From NCBI RefSeq assembly GCF_042679085.1, contig NZ_JBHTLQ010000019.1:4358-68357 (forward strand): 64,000 bases of DNA, written 5' to 3'. This document shows positions 8,614-17,016 of this stretch, piece by piece (the stretch's first letter is position 1; each line of letters opens with the position of its first letter). Below the pieces are notes generated by a model, which worked only from the letters and a program-made list of their open reading frames with translations, did not search any database and was not told the origin of the DNA. This DNA comes from Phenylobacterium conjunctum. Its GTDB lineage: Bacteria > Pseudomonadota > Alphaproteobacteria > Caulobacterales > Caulobacteraceae. A program made the translations under genes and the position numbers.

Positions 8614-9735
8614 TCAGATCACCATCACCTGGGCGACCTGGGCGCCGTCCAGCACCGCCTCGTTGAAGTCCACCGCCCGCGCGCCGCCGGAGGCAAGGTC
8701 CAGCGCGGCCAGATTCGCCCCGGCGAAATTGGCGTGGGCGAGGTTGGCGCCGCGGAAGCTCGCGCCCCGCAGGTCCGCGCCAGAGAAGTTGGCCCCGCGC
8801 AGGTCCGCGCCCTCAAAATTGGCCGCCACCAGCAGCGCTTTCGAGAAGTCCAGGCCGACAGCGCAGACACCCCGCGCGCTCAGGGCGGGCAGCGTCCGCC
8901 CCTTCAGGGCGCTCGCCACGGGCCGCAGGTCGGCGCCCACGATGTCGCCGGGCCGGCCATCCTTGCCGCCGGTCCTGGCCCAGGCCTCAGCTTCAGCCAG
9001 GATGGTTTTCAGGCGCTCGGCCTGGTCGATGGCTTCCGCGGACGGACTGACCAGGCAGCTGGCCAGGACCTCGCGGGACAGGCCCAGGCCGGCCAGGTCG
9101 ACATTGGTCAGGATCGCGCCGCGGAAATCCGCCTCGCCAACCCGCGCGCCGCCAAACTCGGCGCCGTCGAGATTGCAGTTGGCGAACTTCGCACCCTTCA
9201 GGTTCGCATTGCGGAACACCGCGCCGCGCATGGAGCTGTTGGTGAAGTCCACCGACTGGGCCTGGACCTCGTCCATCCGGGTGGCGTCGAAGGAGGCGCC
9301 GCGGGCCGAAGCCTGGTCGCTCAGGCTGGAGCTGACCAGGGCGTCCTTGTGCACCAGGACGGCCGATCGCAGGTCGGCGCCGTCCAGCCTGGCCCAGTTC
9401 AGCCGCGCGCCCTCGAAGGCCGCGCCGCGCAGGTCGGCGCGGGTGAGCACCGCCCGGGTGAAGTCACAGCGGCTGAGGATCGCCCCGCAGAACACCGCCC
9501 GGCTGAGATCAGTCTCGACAAAGGTGCTGCCGTCGAGGTCCGAGCCGGTGAAGTCGATGTCCGGCAGGATCCGGCGGTCGGCCTTCATGCGGCGGGCCAT
9601 GATGAAGCGCGGCAGCTTGCGCGCGCCCACCGGGCGGCCCGCGGCGAAGGATTCATGCGCCGCGATCATTTCCTCGAAGCCCGCCGGCTGGACGGGGCTC
9701 AGGCGCGAATAGAAGCCGGATCCGGGACCACGCAT
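8614..9735 (-). CDS. Pentapeptide-repeat protein with two repeat blocks
   Basis: A 373-residue protein made of A(D/N)LxX pentapeptide repeats, which fold as a right-handed quadrilateral beta helix. The first block covers roughly residues 60-225 (for example SGSDLDGSTFVETDLSRAVF-like runs). A non-repeat linker of about 70 residues, largely helical (AEAIDQAERLKTILAEAEAW), follows. The second block, about residues 290-370, consists of near-perfect ADLRGANFSG-type units. The N-terminal 55 residues are not repetitive. There is no signal peptide. It converges on the exported unknown with a 6-bp gap. Function of such proteins ranges from structural scaffold to gyrase protection; nothing here decides between them. 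Confidence 0.88.
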   Translation of the reverse strand: MRGPGSGFYSRLSPVQPAGFEEMIAAHESFAAGRPVGARKLPRFIMARRMKADRRILPDIDFTGSDLDGSTFVETDLSRAVFCGAILSRCDFTRAVLTRADLRGAAFEGARLNWARLDGADLRSAVLVHKDALVSSSLSDQASARGASFDATRMDEVQAQSVDFTNSSMRGAVFRNANLKGAKFANCNLDGAEFGGARVGEADFRGAILTNVDLAGLGLSREVLASCLVSPSAEAIDQAERLKTILAEAEAWARTGGKDGRPGDIVGADLRPVASALKGRTLPALSARGVCAVGLDFSKALLVAANFEGADLRGANFSGADLRGASFRGANLAHANFAGANLAALDLASGGARAVDFNEAVLDGAQVAQVMVI

Positions 9736-9998
9736 GCGCTAGGCCCCCGCCCCGCGACGGAACGGGCCATCATGACGAGTTTGAGCATATAACCGCAGCA
9801 CCAACGCCAGATACCCCCAATTTGCGCAGTCGTTACTAATGACCGCGCGCGCCCCAATGCATCTCCGCGATGATTTGGGCACTCAGGCAAGGTTATCCAA
9901 CACGCCTCCCCCGCTATGGGTAGGACGTTACTTCCAGAGATGACACACGGGCGTCGCAATACAATTCTTGGGTGTGACGCGGAGCTATAATCCTGAAC

Positions 9999-10955
9999 CT
10001 AGGCGAGCTCCGTCGAGCTCGCCCAGTCGAGACGAGCCAGGTCCTGATCCGTCAGCTTGAGCGCCGCGGATCCCATCAGCTCCGTCAGCTGCTCAACGCT
10101 GGTGGCCGAGGCGATGGGCGCGGTCAGGCCGGGCTGGGCCATCACCCAGGCCAGCGCCACCTGGGCCGGCGTGGCCTTCAGGTTCGCCCCCACCTCGTCC
10201 AGCACCGCCAGGATGCGCAGGCCACGTTCGTCGAGATAGCGCTTCACTCCGCGCCCGCGCGGGCTCTTGGCCAGGTCCGCCTCCGACCGGTACTTGCCGG
10301 TCAGGAAGCCGGAGGCCAGGCCGTAATAGGGGATCACGCCGACGTCGTTCTCGATGCAGACCTGCTGCAAACCCGCCTCGAACCCGGCGCGGTCATAGAG
10401 ATTGTAGAGAGGTTGTTCCGAGTTGTAGCGCGCCCAGCCGTGGGCGGCGCTGATGTCAAGGGCCGACTTCAGCCGGGCCGGCTCGAAGTTGGAGGCGCCG
10501 ATCGCCCGCACCTTGCCGGCCTTGACCAGGCGCTCATAGGCCTCGGCGGTCTCTTCCTGCGGCGTCTCGGGATCGTCGCGGTGCGATTGGTAAAGATCGA
10601 TGACATCCGTCTGCAGGCGCGTGAGGGAGGCTTCCACGGCCTCGACCATGTACTTGGCCGACAGCCCCTTCATCCCCTCGCCCATCTCAGAACCGAGCTT
10701 GGTCATCAGCACGACCTTGTCGCGCTTGCCGTGGGCCTTGAACCAATTGCCAATGACGGTTTCAGAGGCCCCGCCGCCGGCCGGCGACCAGCGGGAATAG
10801 ACGTCGGCCGTATCGACGGCGTTGAAGCCGCCGTCGACAAAGGCGTCCAGGACGCGGAACGAGGTCGCCTCGTCCGCCGTCCAGCCGAACACGTTCCCGC
10901 CGAGGACGAGCGGCGCGATCTTGAGATCAGACTTCCCTAGCCGGCGCAGCTCCAT
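9999..10955 (-). CDS. Aldo/keto reductase
   Basis: A 318-residue (alpha/beta)8-barrel NADPH-dependent oxidoreductase. The catalytic tetrad can be read as Asp and Tyr in AVDTADVYSRW, Lys in VLMTKLGSEMG, and His in LYQSHRDDPETP. The C-terminal NADP-binding segment PIASATSVEQLTEL is also present. It resembles the YajO/Tas-like branch that acts on aldehydes and ketones. It lies downstream of the GMC oxidoreductase on the same strand with 21 bp between them, so the two are probably co-transcribed. The substrate is unknown. The 263 bp between this gene and the pentapeptide-repeat gene are relatively AT-rich, and I see no gene in them. Confidence 0.92.
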   Translation of the reverse strand: MELRRLGKSDLKIAPLVLGGNVFGWTADEATSFRVLDAFVDGGFNAVDTADVYSRWSPAGGGASETVIGNWFKAHGKRDKVVLMTKLGSEMGEGMKGLSAKYMVEAVEASLTRLQTDVIDLYQSHRDDPETPQEETAEAYERLVKAGKVRAIGASNFEPARLKSALDISAAHGWARYNSEQPLYNLYDRAGFEAGLQQVCIENDVGVIPYYGLASGFLTGKYRSEADLAKSPRGRGVKRYLDERGLRILAVLDEVGANLKATPAQVALAWVMAQPGLTAPIASATSVEQLTELMGSAALKLTDQDLARLDWASSTELA

Positions 10956-10976
10956 CCTGGTCTCTCCCGTGTGTTG

Positions 10977-12626
10977 TTATGCAGCCTCGCCTTCATACAC
11001 CGGCACGTCGGCGGCGGGCAAAGCCGCCTTGCCGCGGATCATGTCGGCGGCCTTCTCGGCGACCATGATGGTAGGGGCGTTGGTGTTGCCGCCCACAAGG
11101 GTCGGCATGACCGAGGCGTCGACGACGCGCAGGCCCTGCAGGCCCTGGACCTTCAGCTCGGCGTCGACCACCGCCATCGGATCGCCCTTCACGCCCATGC
11201 GGCAGGTGCCGACCGGGTGATAGATGGTCTCGGCGGCGGTCTTGATCCAGGCGTCGATCTGCTCGTCGGTCTGGACATCCTTGCCCGGGAACAGCTCGGT
11301 GGTGCGATAGGGATCCAGCGCCGATTGTTCCGCGACCTTACGCATCATCTTGACGCCTTCGCGCAGGGCGCGGCGGTCTTCCTCGGCCGACAGGTAGTTG
11401 GCGAAGATCGCCGGATCGTCGAACGGGTCGGCCGAGCGCAGGCCGACGCGGCCACGGCTTTCCGGGCGCAGCTGGCAGACGTGGAAGGTGAAGCCGTCCT
11501 TTTCGACGGCGACCTTGCCGTGGTCCTGCATGACCGCGATGACCACGTGGATTTGCAGGTCGGGGCGGTCGAGGTCGGGACGCGACTTCAGGAAGGCGCC
11601 GCTTTCCAGCGCGTTCTGACGGCCGACGCCCTTGCGGAACAGCAGCCAGTTCAGACCGACGAACAGGGTCTTGATGCCCTTGCGCGCCGAATAGATCGTG
11701 ATCGGCTTGGGGCATTCCCAGGACAGGCAGCAGTCCAGGTGGTCCTGCAGGTTCTGGCCGACGCCCTTCAGCGCGTGCACCACCGGGATGCCGTGCTTGC
11801 CGAGCTCTTCCGGATCGCCGATGCCGGACAGCTGGAGGATCTGGGGCGACTGCACCGCGCCGGCGCAGAGCAGAACCTCACGCTTGGCCTTTACAACCTT
11901 CTTTTCCTTGGTCTTTTCGTCGATGTACTCGACGCCCGTGGCGACGCCGTTCTCAACGATGATCTTGCTGGTCCGCGCGCCGGTGATGCAGGTCAGGTTC
12001 GGACGGTTCAGGATCGGATGCAGATAACCGCGGGCCGCGCTCCAGCGCTCCCCGTCCTTGATGGTCATCTGATACGGGCCCCAGCCCTCCTGCTTGAAGC
12101 CGTTGAAGTCGTCAGTGGCCGGGTGACCCGCCTGGACGCCGGCCTCGATGGTGGCCTTGTAGATCGGGTTGGGGGTGGAGGCCTTGGACACCGCCAGCGG
12201 GCCGTCGCCGCCGTGATAGTCGTCGCCGCCGCCTTCCAGGCTTTCCGAGCGCTTGAAGTAGGGCAGCACGTCCTTGTAGGCCCAGCCTTCCAGGCCCATC
12301 TGGCGCCACTGATCGTAGTCGCGGGCGTGGCCGCGGATGTAGATCATCCCGTTGATCGAGGACGACCCGCCCCAGCCCTTGCCGCGCGGCCACCAGAGCT
12401 TGCGGTTGTTCAGGTTCGGCTCCGGCTCGGTCCAGAAGCCCCAGTTGTAGGTGCCCTTGTTGGGCAGCAGGGCGCCGACGCCGGCCGGCATCTTGACCAG
12501 GATGGAATTGTCCTTGGTCCCGGCTTCCAGCAGCAGGACCTTCACATTGGCGTCTTCGGTCAGCCGGTTCGCCAGAACGCAGCCGGCCGAACCGGCGCCG
12601 ATGATGATGTAGTCGTAGGCGTCCAA
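10977..12626 (-). CDS. GMC-family FAD-dependent alcohol dehydrogenase
   Basis: A 549-residue glucose-methanol-choline oxidoreductase, close in length and motifs to choline dehydrogenase (BetA) and alkanol dehydrogenase (AlkJ). The N-terminal FAD site is DYIIIGAGSAGCVLANRL. The GMC signature is RGKGWGGSSSINGMIYIRG near residue 85, and the C-terminal active-site region includes YHPVGTCRMG with the catalytic His. No Tat or Sec signal is visible, so it is probably cytosolic or membrane-peripheral, passing electrons to quinones. Its place beside an aldo/keto reductase and FadH suggests oxidation of an aliphatic alcohol rather than choline; no betaine aldehyde dehydrogenase is near. Start ATG at 12626 follows a GGGGAGG site. 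Confidence 0.92.
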   Translation of the reverse strand: MDAYDYIIIGAGSAGCVLANRLTEDANVKVLLLEAGTKDNSILVKMPAGVGALLPNKGTYNWGFWTEPEPNLNNRKLWWPRGKGWGGSSSINGMIYIRGHARDYDQWRQMGLEGWAYKDVLPYFKRSESLEGGGDDYHGGDGPLAVSKASTPNPIYKATIEAGVQAGHPATDDFNGFKQEGWGPYQMTIKDGERWSAARGYLHPILNRPNLTCITGARTSKIIVENGVATGVEYIDEKTKEKKVVKAKREVLLCAGAVQSPQILQLSGIGDPEELGKHGIPVVHALKGVGQNLQDHLDCCLSWECPKPITIYSARKGIKTLFVGLNWLLFRKGVGRQNALESGAFLKSRPDLDRPDLQIHVVIAVMQDHGKVAVEKDGFTFHVCQLRPESRGRVGLRSADPFDDPAIFANYLSAEEDRRALREGVKMMRKVAEQSALDPYRTTELFPGKDVQTDEQIDAWIKTAAETIYHPVGTCRMGVKGDPMAVVDAELKVQGLQGLRVVDASVMPTLVGGNTNAPTIMVAEKAADMIRGKAALPAADVPVYEGEAA

Positions 12627-12754
12627 GGCTGGCCTCCCCTTAACAACGTTTAGTTGGTGGCGAACTTACAGAGCCCGCGGCCCAGGGCAAGCCGCCCAAC
12701 CGAGAAACCTGACGCCGGCGTCACGAAAATTCGACCCAGCCAACCGCCTTAAGA

Positions 12755-12876
12755 CCCCCTCGCCCCGCTTGCGGGGAGAGGGTTGGGGTGAGGGGGCGCT
12801 GAAGGTCACCCCCACATGCCCTGCCGGTTGAAACACCGCTCCCCTCACCCTGCCCTCTCCCCCAAGGGGGCGAGGG
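12755..12876. repeat. REP-like inverted intergenic repeat
   Basis: Two GC-rich arms in inverse orientation lie between GMC and fadH. The left arm (about 12755-12800) contains GGGGAGAGGGTTGGGGTGAG. The right arm (about 12838-12875) contains CCCCTCACCCTGCCCTCTCC. Each arm can also fold on itself through its CCCCTCGCCCC/GGGGAGAGGG-type ends. Such CCCTCACCC...CCTCTCC elements are dispersed in many proteobacterial genomes. It could act as a transcription barrier or mRNA stabiliser for fadH, whose stop codon lies 2 bp beyond. Confidence 0.75.
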
Positions 12877-12877
12877 T

Positions 12878-14908
12878 TCAAACCACCGCCGCCAGCTCGG
12901 AGGCCTGCTTGATGGCCGCCTTGGCGTCGAGTTCAGCCGCCTCGTAGGCGCCGCCGACCAGGGTGGCCTTCACGCCGGCCTGGGTGAGGGCGTCGTAGAG
13001 ATCACGCTTGGGCGTCTGGCCGGCGCAGATGATCACCGTGTCGACGTCGAACAGGGTCGGCTGGTCGCCCACCCGGGCGTGCAGGCCGGCGTCGTCGATC
13101 TTCAGGTACTCGACCCCATTCAACATCTTCACACCCCGGCGCTGCAGGGTCAGGCGGTGGGTCCAGCCGGTGGTCTTGCCTAGGGTCTTGCCGACAGCGT
13201 CGGACTTGCGCTGCATAAGGGTGACCTCCCGGCCCGACGTCGCGACCTCCGGCGTGACGCCGGTGACGCCGCCGCGCGGGTGGTTCTTGAAGTCGATGCC
13301 CCATTCCTTGGCGAAAACGTCGATATCGAGGGAGGCCGAGACACCCTTGTGGGTGATCAGTTCCGCCACGTCGAAGCCGATGCCGCCGGCGCCGATGATC
13401 GCCACCTTCTGGCCGACCTGCGCCTTGCCCTGGATGACATCGATATAGCTGGCGACCTTGGGGTGATCGATGCCGGGCAGGTCCGGGGTGCGCGGCTCGA
13501 TGCCGGTGGCCAGGATCACCTCATCAAAGCCGGCCGCCAGGTCCTGGGCCGAGACACGGGTGTTCAGGCGGACCTCGACCTCCAGCACCTCCAGGCGCTT
13601 GTTGTAGTAGCGCAGGGTCTCGTCGAACTCCTCCTTGCCGGGGATCCGCCGGGCCAGGTTGAACTGGCCGCCGATCTCGGAGGCGGCGTCGAACAGGGTG
13701 ACCTTGTGGCCCCGCTCAGCCGCGACCGTCGCATAGGCCAGGCCTGAGGGCCCCGCCCCCACCACCGCGATCCGCTTGGCCGTGGTCGTGGCCGGATAGT
13801 TGAGCTCGGTCTCGCGGCAGGCCCGCGGGTTGACCAGGCAGCTGGTCAGCTGGCCGGTGAAGGTGTGGTCCAGGCAGGCCTGGTTGCAGCCGATGCAGGT
13901 GTTGATCTCGTCCTCACGGCCTTCCAGCGTCTTCTTCACCAGATCGGCGTCGGCCAGCATCGGCCGGGCCATGGAGACAAGATCCGCGTCGCCCCTGGCC
14001 AGCACCTCTTCGGCCACATGGGGCATGTTGATGCGGTTGCTGGTGATCATCGGAACGGTCAGTTCCTTGCGCAGGCGGCCCGTCACCTGGGCGAAGGCCG
14101 CGCGCGGCACCATGGTCGCGATGGTCGGCACCTGGGCTTCGTGCCAGCAGAAGTGGGTGGAGACGATGGTGGTCCCGGCCTCGACCACCGCCTTGCCCAG
14201 GCTGACGACCTCGTCCCAGGCGAGACCACCCTGCAGCATGTCCATGGCCGAGATGCGGAAGATGACGATGAAGTCAGGGCCGACAGCCTCGCGCACCCGG
14301 CGCACCACTTCGACCGGGAAGCGCATGCGCTTTTCCCAGGTCCCGCCCCAGTCGTCGGTGCGCTGGTTGGTGCGCTCCACCAGGAAGGTCGACAGCAGAT
14401 AGCCGGCCGAGCCGATGATCTCGACGCCGTCATAGCCGGCCTGCTTGGCCAGGGCCGCGCAGTTGGCGAAGTCGGCCAGTTGCTTCTCGATCCCGTCGGC
14501 GTCGAGTTCGTTCGGCACATTGGGGGCGATGCGGGCGCGGATCGCGGACGGCGCCACAGCCGACGCCGTACGGGCCAGCGAGCCAGCGTGCAGGATCTGC
14601 ATGCAGATCTTCACGTCCGGGTCGGCGGCGTGGACGGCTTCAGTGACGATACGATGTTGAGCGGCCTCTTCCGGGGTCGAGAGCTTGGCCCCGCCACCCG
14701 CCTCACGGTTGGGACCGATGCCGCCGGTGATGATCATGCCGACGCCGCCGCGGGCGCGTTCGGCGAAATAGGCCGCCTGGCGCTCGAACCCGCCGGGAAT
14801 GTCCTCCAGGCCGGTGTGCATGGAGCCCATGATCACGCGGTTCTTCAGCTTGGTGAACCCGAGGTCCAGGGGCGAGAAGACGTGCGGATACTTGGTCGTC
14901 GCGGTCAT
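12878..14908 (-). CDS. fadH: NADPH-dependent 2,4-dienoyl-CoA reductase
   Basis: A 676-residue flavo-iron-sulfur enzyme that reduces 2,4-dienoyl-CoA during beta-oxidation of unsaturated fatty acids. Residues 1 to about 370 form an old-yellow-enzyme TIM barrel (FSPLDLGFTKLKNRVIMGSM). The 4Fe-4S site follows as CIGCNQAC plus a later Cys in TSCLVNP. The rest is a FAD/NAD(P) domain with VVGAGPSGLAYA near residue 390 and IIGAGGIGFDVAEL near residue 500. Length and order match E. coli FadH. It is followed 100 bp upstream on the same strand by an enoyl-CoA hydratase gene, in keeping with fatty-acid breakdown. Confidence 0.95.
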   Translation of the reverse strand: MTATTKYPHVFSPLDLGFTKLKNRVIMGSMHTGLEDIPGGFERQAAYFAERARGGVGMIITGGIGPNREAGGGAKLSTPEEAAQHRIVTEAVHAADPDVKICMQILHAGSLARTASAVAPSAIRARIAPNVPNELDADGIEKQLADFANCAALAKQAGYDGVEIIGSAGYLLSTFLVERTNQRTDDWGGTWEKRMRFPVEVVRRVREAVGPDFIVIFRISAMDMLQGGLAWDEVVSLGKAVVEAGTTIVSTHFCWHEAQVPTIATMVPRAAFAQVTGRLRKELTVPMITSNRINMPHVAEEVLARGDADLVSMARPMLADADLVKKTLEGREDEINTCIGCNQACLDHTFTGQLTSCLVNPRACRETELNYPATTTAKRIAVVGAGPSGLAYATVAAERGHKVTLFDAASEIGGQFNLARRIPGKEEFDETLRYYNKRLEVLEVEVRLNTRVSAQDLAAGFDEVILATGIEPRTPDLPGIDHPKVASYIDVIQGKAQVGQKVAIIGAGGIGFDVAELITHKGVSASLDIDVFAKEWGIDFKNHPRGGVTGVTPEVATSGREVTLMQRKSDAVGKTLGKTTGWTHRLTLQRRGVKMLNGVEYLKIDDAGLHARVGDQPTLFDVDTVIICAGQTPKRDLYDALTQAGVKATLVGGAYEAAELDAKAAIKQASELAAVV

Positions 14909-15010
14909 GGAGTCCCCCGAATTGGCCGATGTCCGGCGCGCCGCCCGGCCCTTGAAGTCATATCGTCTGGATGGTTGGGCCGCCGGTCTCCCAGCGGCCC
15001 GAATTCAGGC

Positions 15011-15793
15011 CTAGCGGCCCTTCCACTGCGGCGCGCGCTTTTGCGCAAACGCCATCGGGCCTTCCTTGAAGTCCTCGGAGCGGAACAGGGCGCCGATGGC
15101 CGGGTACTTCATCTGGCCGGTGATGGCGGCTTCCAGGGTCGGCTCGTTCAGGCCCTTGTAGACCGCTTCCTTGGAGGCGCGGATCGACATGGGCGACAGC
15201 TCGCAGATCTGGGCGGCCCAACGCTTGGCCGCCGCCAGCAGTTCGGCCTGTGGGACCACCTCGTTGACGAAGCCCAGGGCCTGGCCCTCGGCGGCCGAGA
15301 CCCGGCGGCCGGTCAGGATCATGCCCATGGCCTGCTTCTGGCCGATCATCCGCGGCAGACGGTGCAGACCGCCGGCCAGGGCCGCCAGGCCGACGCGCGG
15401 CTCCGGCAGGGCGAACACGGCGTTGTCCGAGGCGACGATCAGGTCGCAGGCCAGGGCGATCTCGAAGCCGCCGCCCATGGCGATGCCGTTCACCGCCGCG
15501 ATCAGCGGCTTGTTCAGGTCAAACCGCGAGGTCAGGCCGGCGAAGCCCGACGGCGGGTTGGCCATGCCGCCACCGCCCGCCTGGTGCTTCAGGTCGTTGC
15601 CGGCCGAGAACGCCCGGTCGCCCGCGCCGGTGACGATGCCGACCCACTGGTCCGCGTCGGCGGCGAATTCATTGAACGCCTCGTGCAGCTCGAAGTGCGC
15701 CGGCGAATGCAGGGCGTTCATCACGTCCGGCCGGTTGAGGGTGAAGATCGTCACCGGACCTTCGCGCTCGACCTTGATGAATTCGTACGCCAT
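15011..15793 (-). CDS. Enoyl-CoA hydratase/isomerase family protein
   Basis: A 260-residue crotonase-fold protein. Oxyanion-hole segments are AFSAGNDLK and NGIAMGGGFEIALACD; the position of the first catalytic Glu of classical hydratases is within GGGFEIALA, and the second region reads ALPEPRVGLAALAGG, with Glu present. C-terminal PMSIRASKEAV is typical. The start chosen is ATG at 15793 because GGGAG lies about 8 bp upstream; a 19-residue N-terminal extension in frame has no family match. It probably hydrates enoyl-CoA in the same pathway as FadH, though the exact chain length or an isomerase role cannot be told from sequence. Confidence 0.9.
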   Translation of the reverse strand: MAYEFIKVEREGPVTIFTLNRPDVMNALHSPAHFELHEAFNEFAADADQWVGIVTGAGDRAFSAGNDLKHQAGGGGMANPPSGFAGLTSRFDLNKPLIAAVNGIAMGGGFEIALACDLIVASDNAVFALPEPRVGLAALAGGLHRLPRMIGQKQAMGMILTGRRVSAAEGQALGFVNEVVPQAELLAAAKRWAAQICELSPMSIRASKEAVYKGLNEPTLEAAITGQMKYPAIGALFRSEDFKEGPMAFAQKRAPQWKGR

Positions 15794-15846
15794 GGCGGTC
15801 TCCCTTTTTCTGTTGGGCGACAGTTCGCGGGGCGCCGTTGCGTCCG

Positions 15847-16164
15847 TCAAGCGGGCCTGAGCCGCGCTTCCAGTTCGTCCATGACCGAAAGGAAGCTCGC
15901 CTCCAGATCAACCTCGTGCATTCGGGCCAGAGTCATCAGGCTCCAGAGGCAGTCCGCCAGCTCATGCGCGAGCTTGCCCTGGGCGTCGGGAATCGCCCGA
16001 ACCCCCTCTGCGGCAAGGGCCAGCTTCGCCAGGTCGCCCATGTCGCCGACGAAGCCCAGCATAAGTTCCTCGCGGGTCCATGCCCGGCCGTAGCGCCCGG
16101 TCTCGTGCTGGGCGTACAGCTCGCGGACCTCGGCCGCCCGGCGCTGAAGGGCCTGGAACTCCAT
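15847..16164 (-). CDS. MazG-like nucleotide pyrophosphohydrolase family protein
   Basis: A 105-residue helical protein whose ATG overlaps the stop codon of the gamma-carbonic anhydrase gene (TGATG), so it is translationally coupled to it. The segment GFVGDMGDLAKL followed by KLAHELADCLWSLMTLA is the all-alpha MazG/MazG-like core, in which Glu and Asp of HELAD would bind Mg2+. The family hydrolyses (d)NTPs or related nucleotides. It is a single-domain form, shorter than MazG of E. coli. Assignment is by pattern only, so the exact subfamily is uncertain. Confidence 0.75.
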   Translation of the reverse strand: MEFQALQRRAAEVRELYAQHETGRYGRAWTREELMLGFVGDMGDLAKLALAAEGVRAIPDAQGKLAHELADCLWSLMTLARMHEVDLEASFLSVMDELEARLRPA

Positions 16165-16691
16165 CAGACCGGCGCCAGCCCCGCCTTGTAGCGCTTCCAG
16201 TTCTCCACATAGTGCAGCGCGCCGAAGGACATCCGCGCCGCATGCTCGTCGGTGAGTTCGCGGACCACCTTGCCCGGCGCGCCCATGACCACGGAGTTGT
16301 CGGGGATCTCCTTGCCTTCGGTGATCAGGCAATTGGCGCCGATCAGGCAGTTCTTCCCGATTTTCGCGCCGTTCAGCACGATCGAGCCAATGCCCACCAG
16401 CGAGTTGTCGCCAATCGTGCAGCCGTGGAGCATCACCATGTGACCGATGGTCACGTTCGCCCCGATGGTCAGGGGGAAGCCCGTGTCGGTGTGAAGTACA
16501 GAACCGTCCTGGACGTTGGAGTTTTCGCCGATCTCGATGGGATCATTGTCCCCGCGCAAGGTCGCGCCAAACCAGACGGACGCATTCTTCTTCAGAATGA
16601 CCCGGCCCATCACAGCGGCGTTCGGGGCGATCCAGTATTCGTCCTCGTTCGGAACAACCGGAGCGACGCCGCCCAGAGAATATACAGCCAT
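16164..16691 (-). CDS. Gamma-carbonic anhydrase-like hexapeptide-repeat protein
   Basis: A 175-residue left-handed beta-helix protein of the gamma-CA/YrdA/PaaY family. Repeats of the type (I/V)GxNxx run from residue 20 to 130, for example RVILKKNASVWFGATLRGDN near the start. The metal-binding His residues lie in SVLHTD and IGHMVMLHGC. The C-terminal helix contains HYVENWKRYKAGL. Trimeric metal-dependent hydratases are the usual members, but many act in unknown roles. The start at 16691 lies 35 bp from a perfect CtrA-type box. The MazG-like gene is coupled downstream. Confidence 0.88.
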   Translation of the reverse strand: MAVYSLGGVAPVVPNEDEYWIAPNAAVMGRVILKKNASVWFGATLRGDNDPIEIGENSNVQDGSVLHTDTGFPLTIGANVTIGHMVMLHGCTIGDNSLVGIGSIVLNGAKIGKNCLIGANCLITEGKEIPDNSVVMGAPGKVVRELTDEHAARMSFGALHYVENWKRYKAGLAPV

Positions 16692-16725
16692 TGTGACAAT
16701 CCTATTCTTGCCGGAACCCGCTTGC

Positions 16726-16740
16726 TTAATCCGGCATTAA
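16726..16740. promoter_or_regulatory. CtrA-type binding site
   Basis: TTAA TCCGGCA TTAA (16726-16740, followed by CC) is an exact match to the CtrA full site TTAA-N7-TTAA of Caulobacter. It lies in the divergent region between the gamma-carbonic anhydrase gene (start 16691) and the phoH leader. At only 35 bp from the anhydrase start codon it may repress or give a near-leaderless transcript; toward phoH it leaves room for a leader of about 250 bp. Confidence 0.6.
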
Positions 16741-16842
16741 CCCCGTTAGGATCATCTTAGTGAGGCGATTCGAACGGTCCTAGGGCCTTCGGGTCGGATC
16801 GCCGCCGATCACCGGCGGCGCCCACGCAGGACGGAGACGACG

Positions 16843-17016
16843 TTGTCGCGTTTTGTGTTCCGGCGGGTCCTCCCGCCAGGCCCGCCACCGGGCCCCGTGA
16901 CCGCAGGCGAGCCCCCGGGCCGCGCGCGACGCCGCCGCCGTTCATTCCACCTGTCGACCTTGAAGGGCGATCCCCCGCGGATACGCCCTTTTTTCATGCC
17001 CCAATGGAGGCCCTGA
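16843..17016 (+). CDS. Candidate 57-residue upstream ORF coupled to phoH
   Basis: A small open frame starts at TTG 16843, six bases after GGAG (16833-16836), and ends with a TGA that overlaps the phoH ATG by one base (TGATG). The peptide is Pro- and Arg-rich (RRVLPPGPPPGPV, GRARRRRRSF) and ends RPFFMPQWRP. About three quarters of third codon positions are G or C, lower than in the main genes. A terminator-like hairpin lies inside its 3' end, so translation of the ORF could control whether transcription continues into phoH. No protein family is recognised; it may be only a regulatory leader or not expressed. Confidence 0.4.
   Translation: MSRFVFRRVLPPGPPPGPVTAGEPPGRARRRRRSFHLSTLKGDPPRIRPFFMPQWRP
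16963..16994 (+). terminator. Terminator-like hairpin inside the phoH leader
   Basis: AAGGGCG (16963-16969) pairs with CGCCCTT (16984-16990) around a 14-base loop, and six T residues (16989-16994) follow. It is a Rho-independent terminator shape only 22 bp before the phoH ATG, which suggests attenuation or the end of a short leader RNA. Confidence 0.5.

Noticed and set aside
10971..12653. Long plus-strand open frame opposite the GMC oxidoreductase
   Set aside because: Same GC-driven shadow effect; composition is Ala/Gly/His/Asp-rich and motif-free, and the minus strand has a complete GMC enzyme.
16757..16772. GATTCGAAC sequence resembling a tRNA T-loop on the minus strand
   Set aside because: No acceptor, D or anticodon arms can be built around it on either strand.
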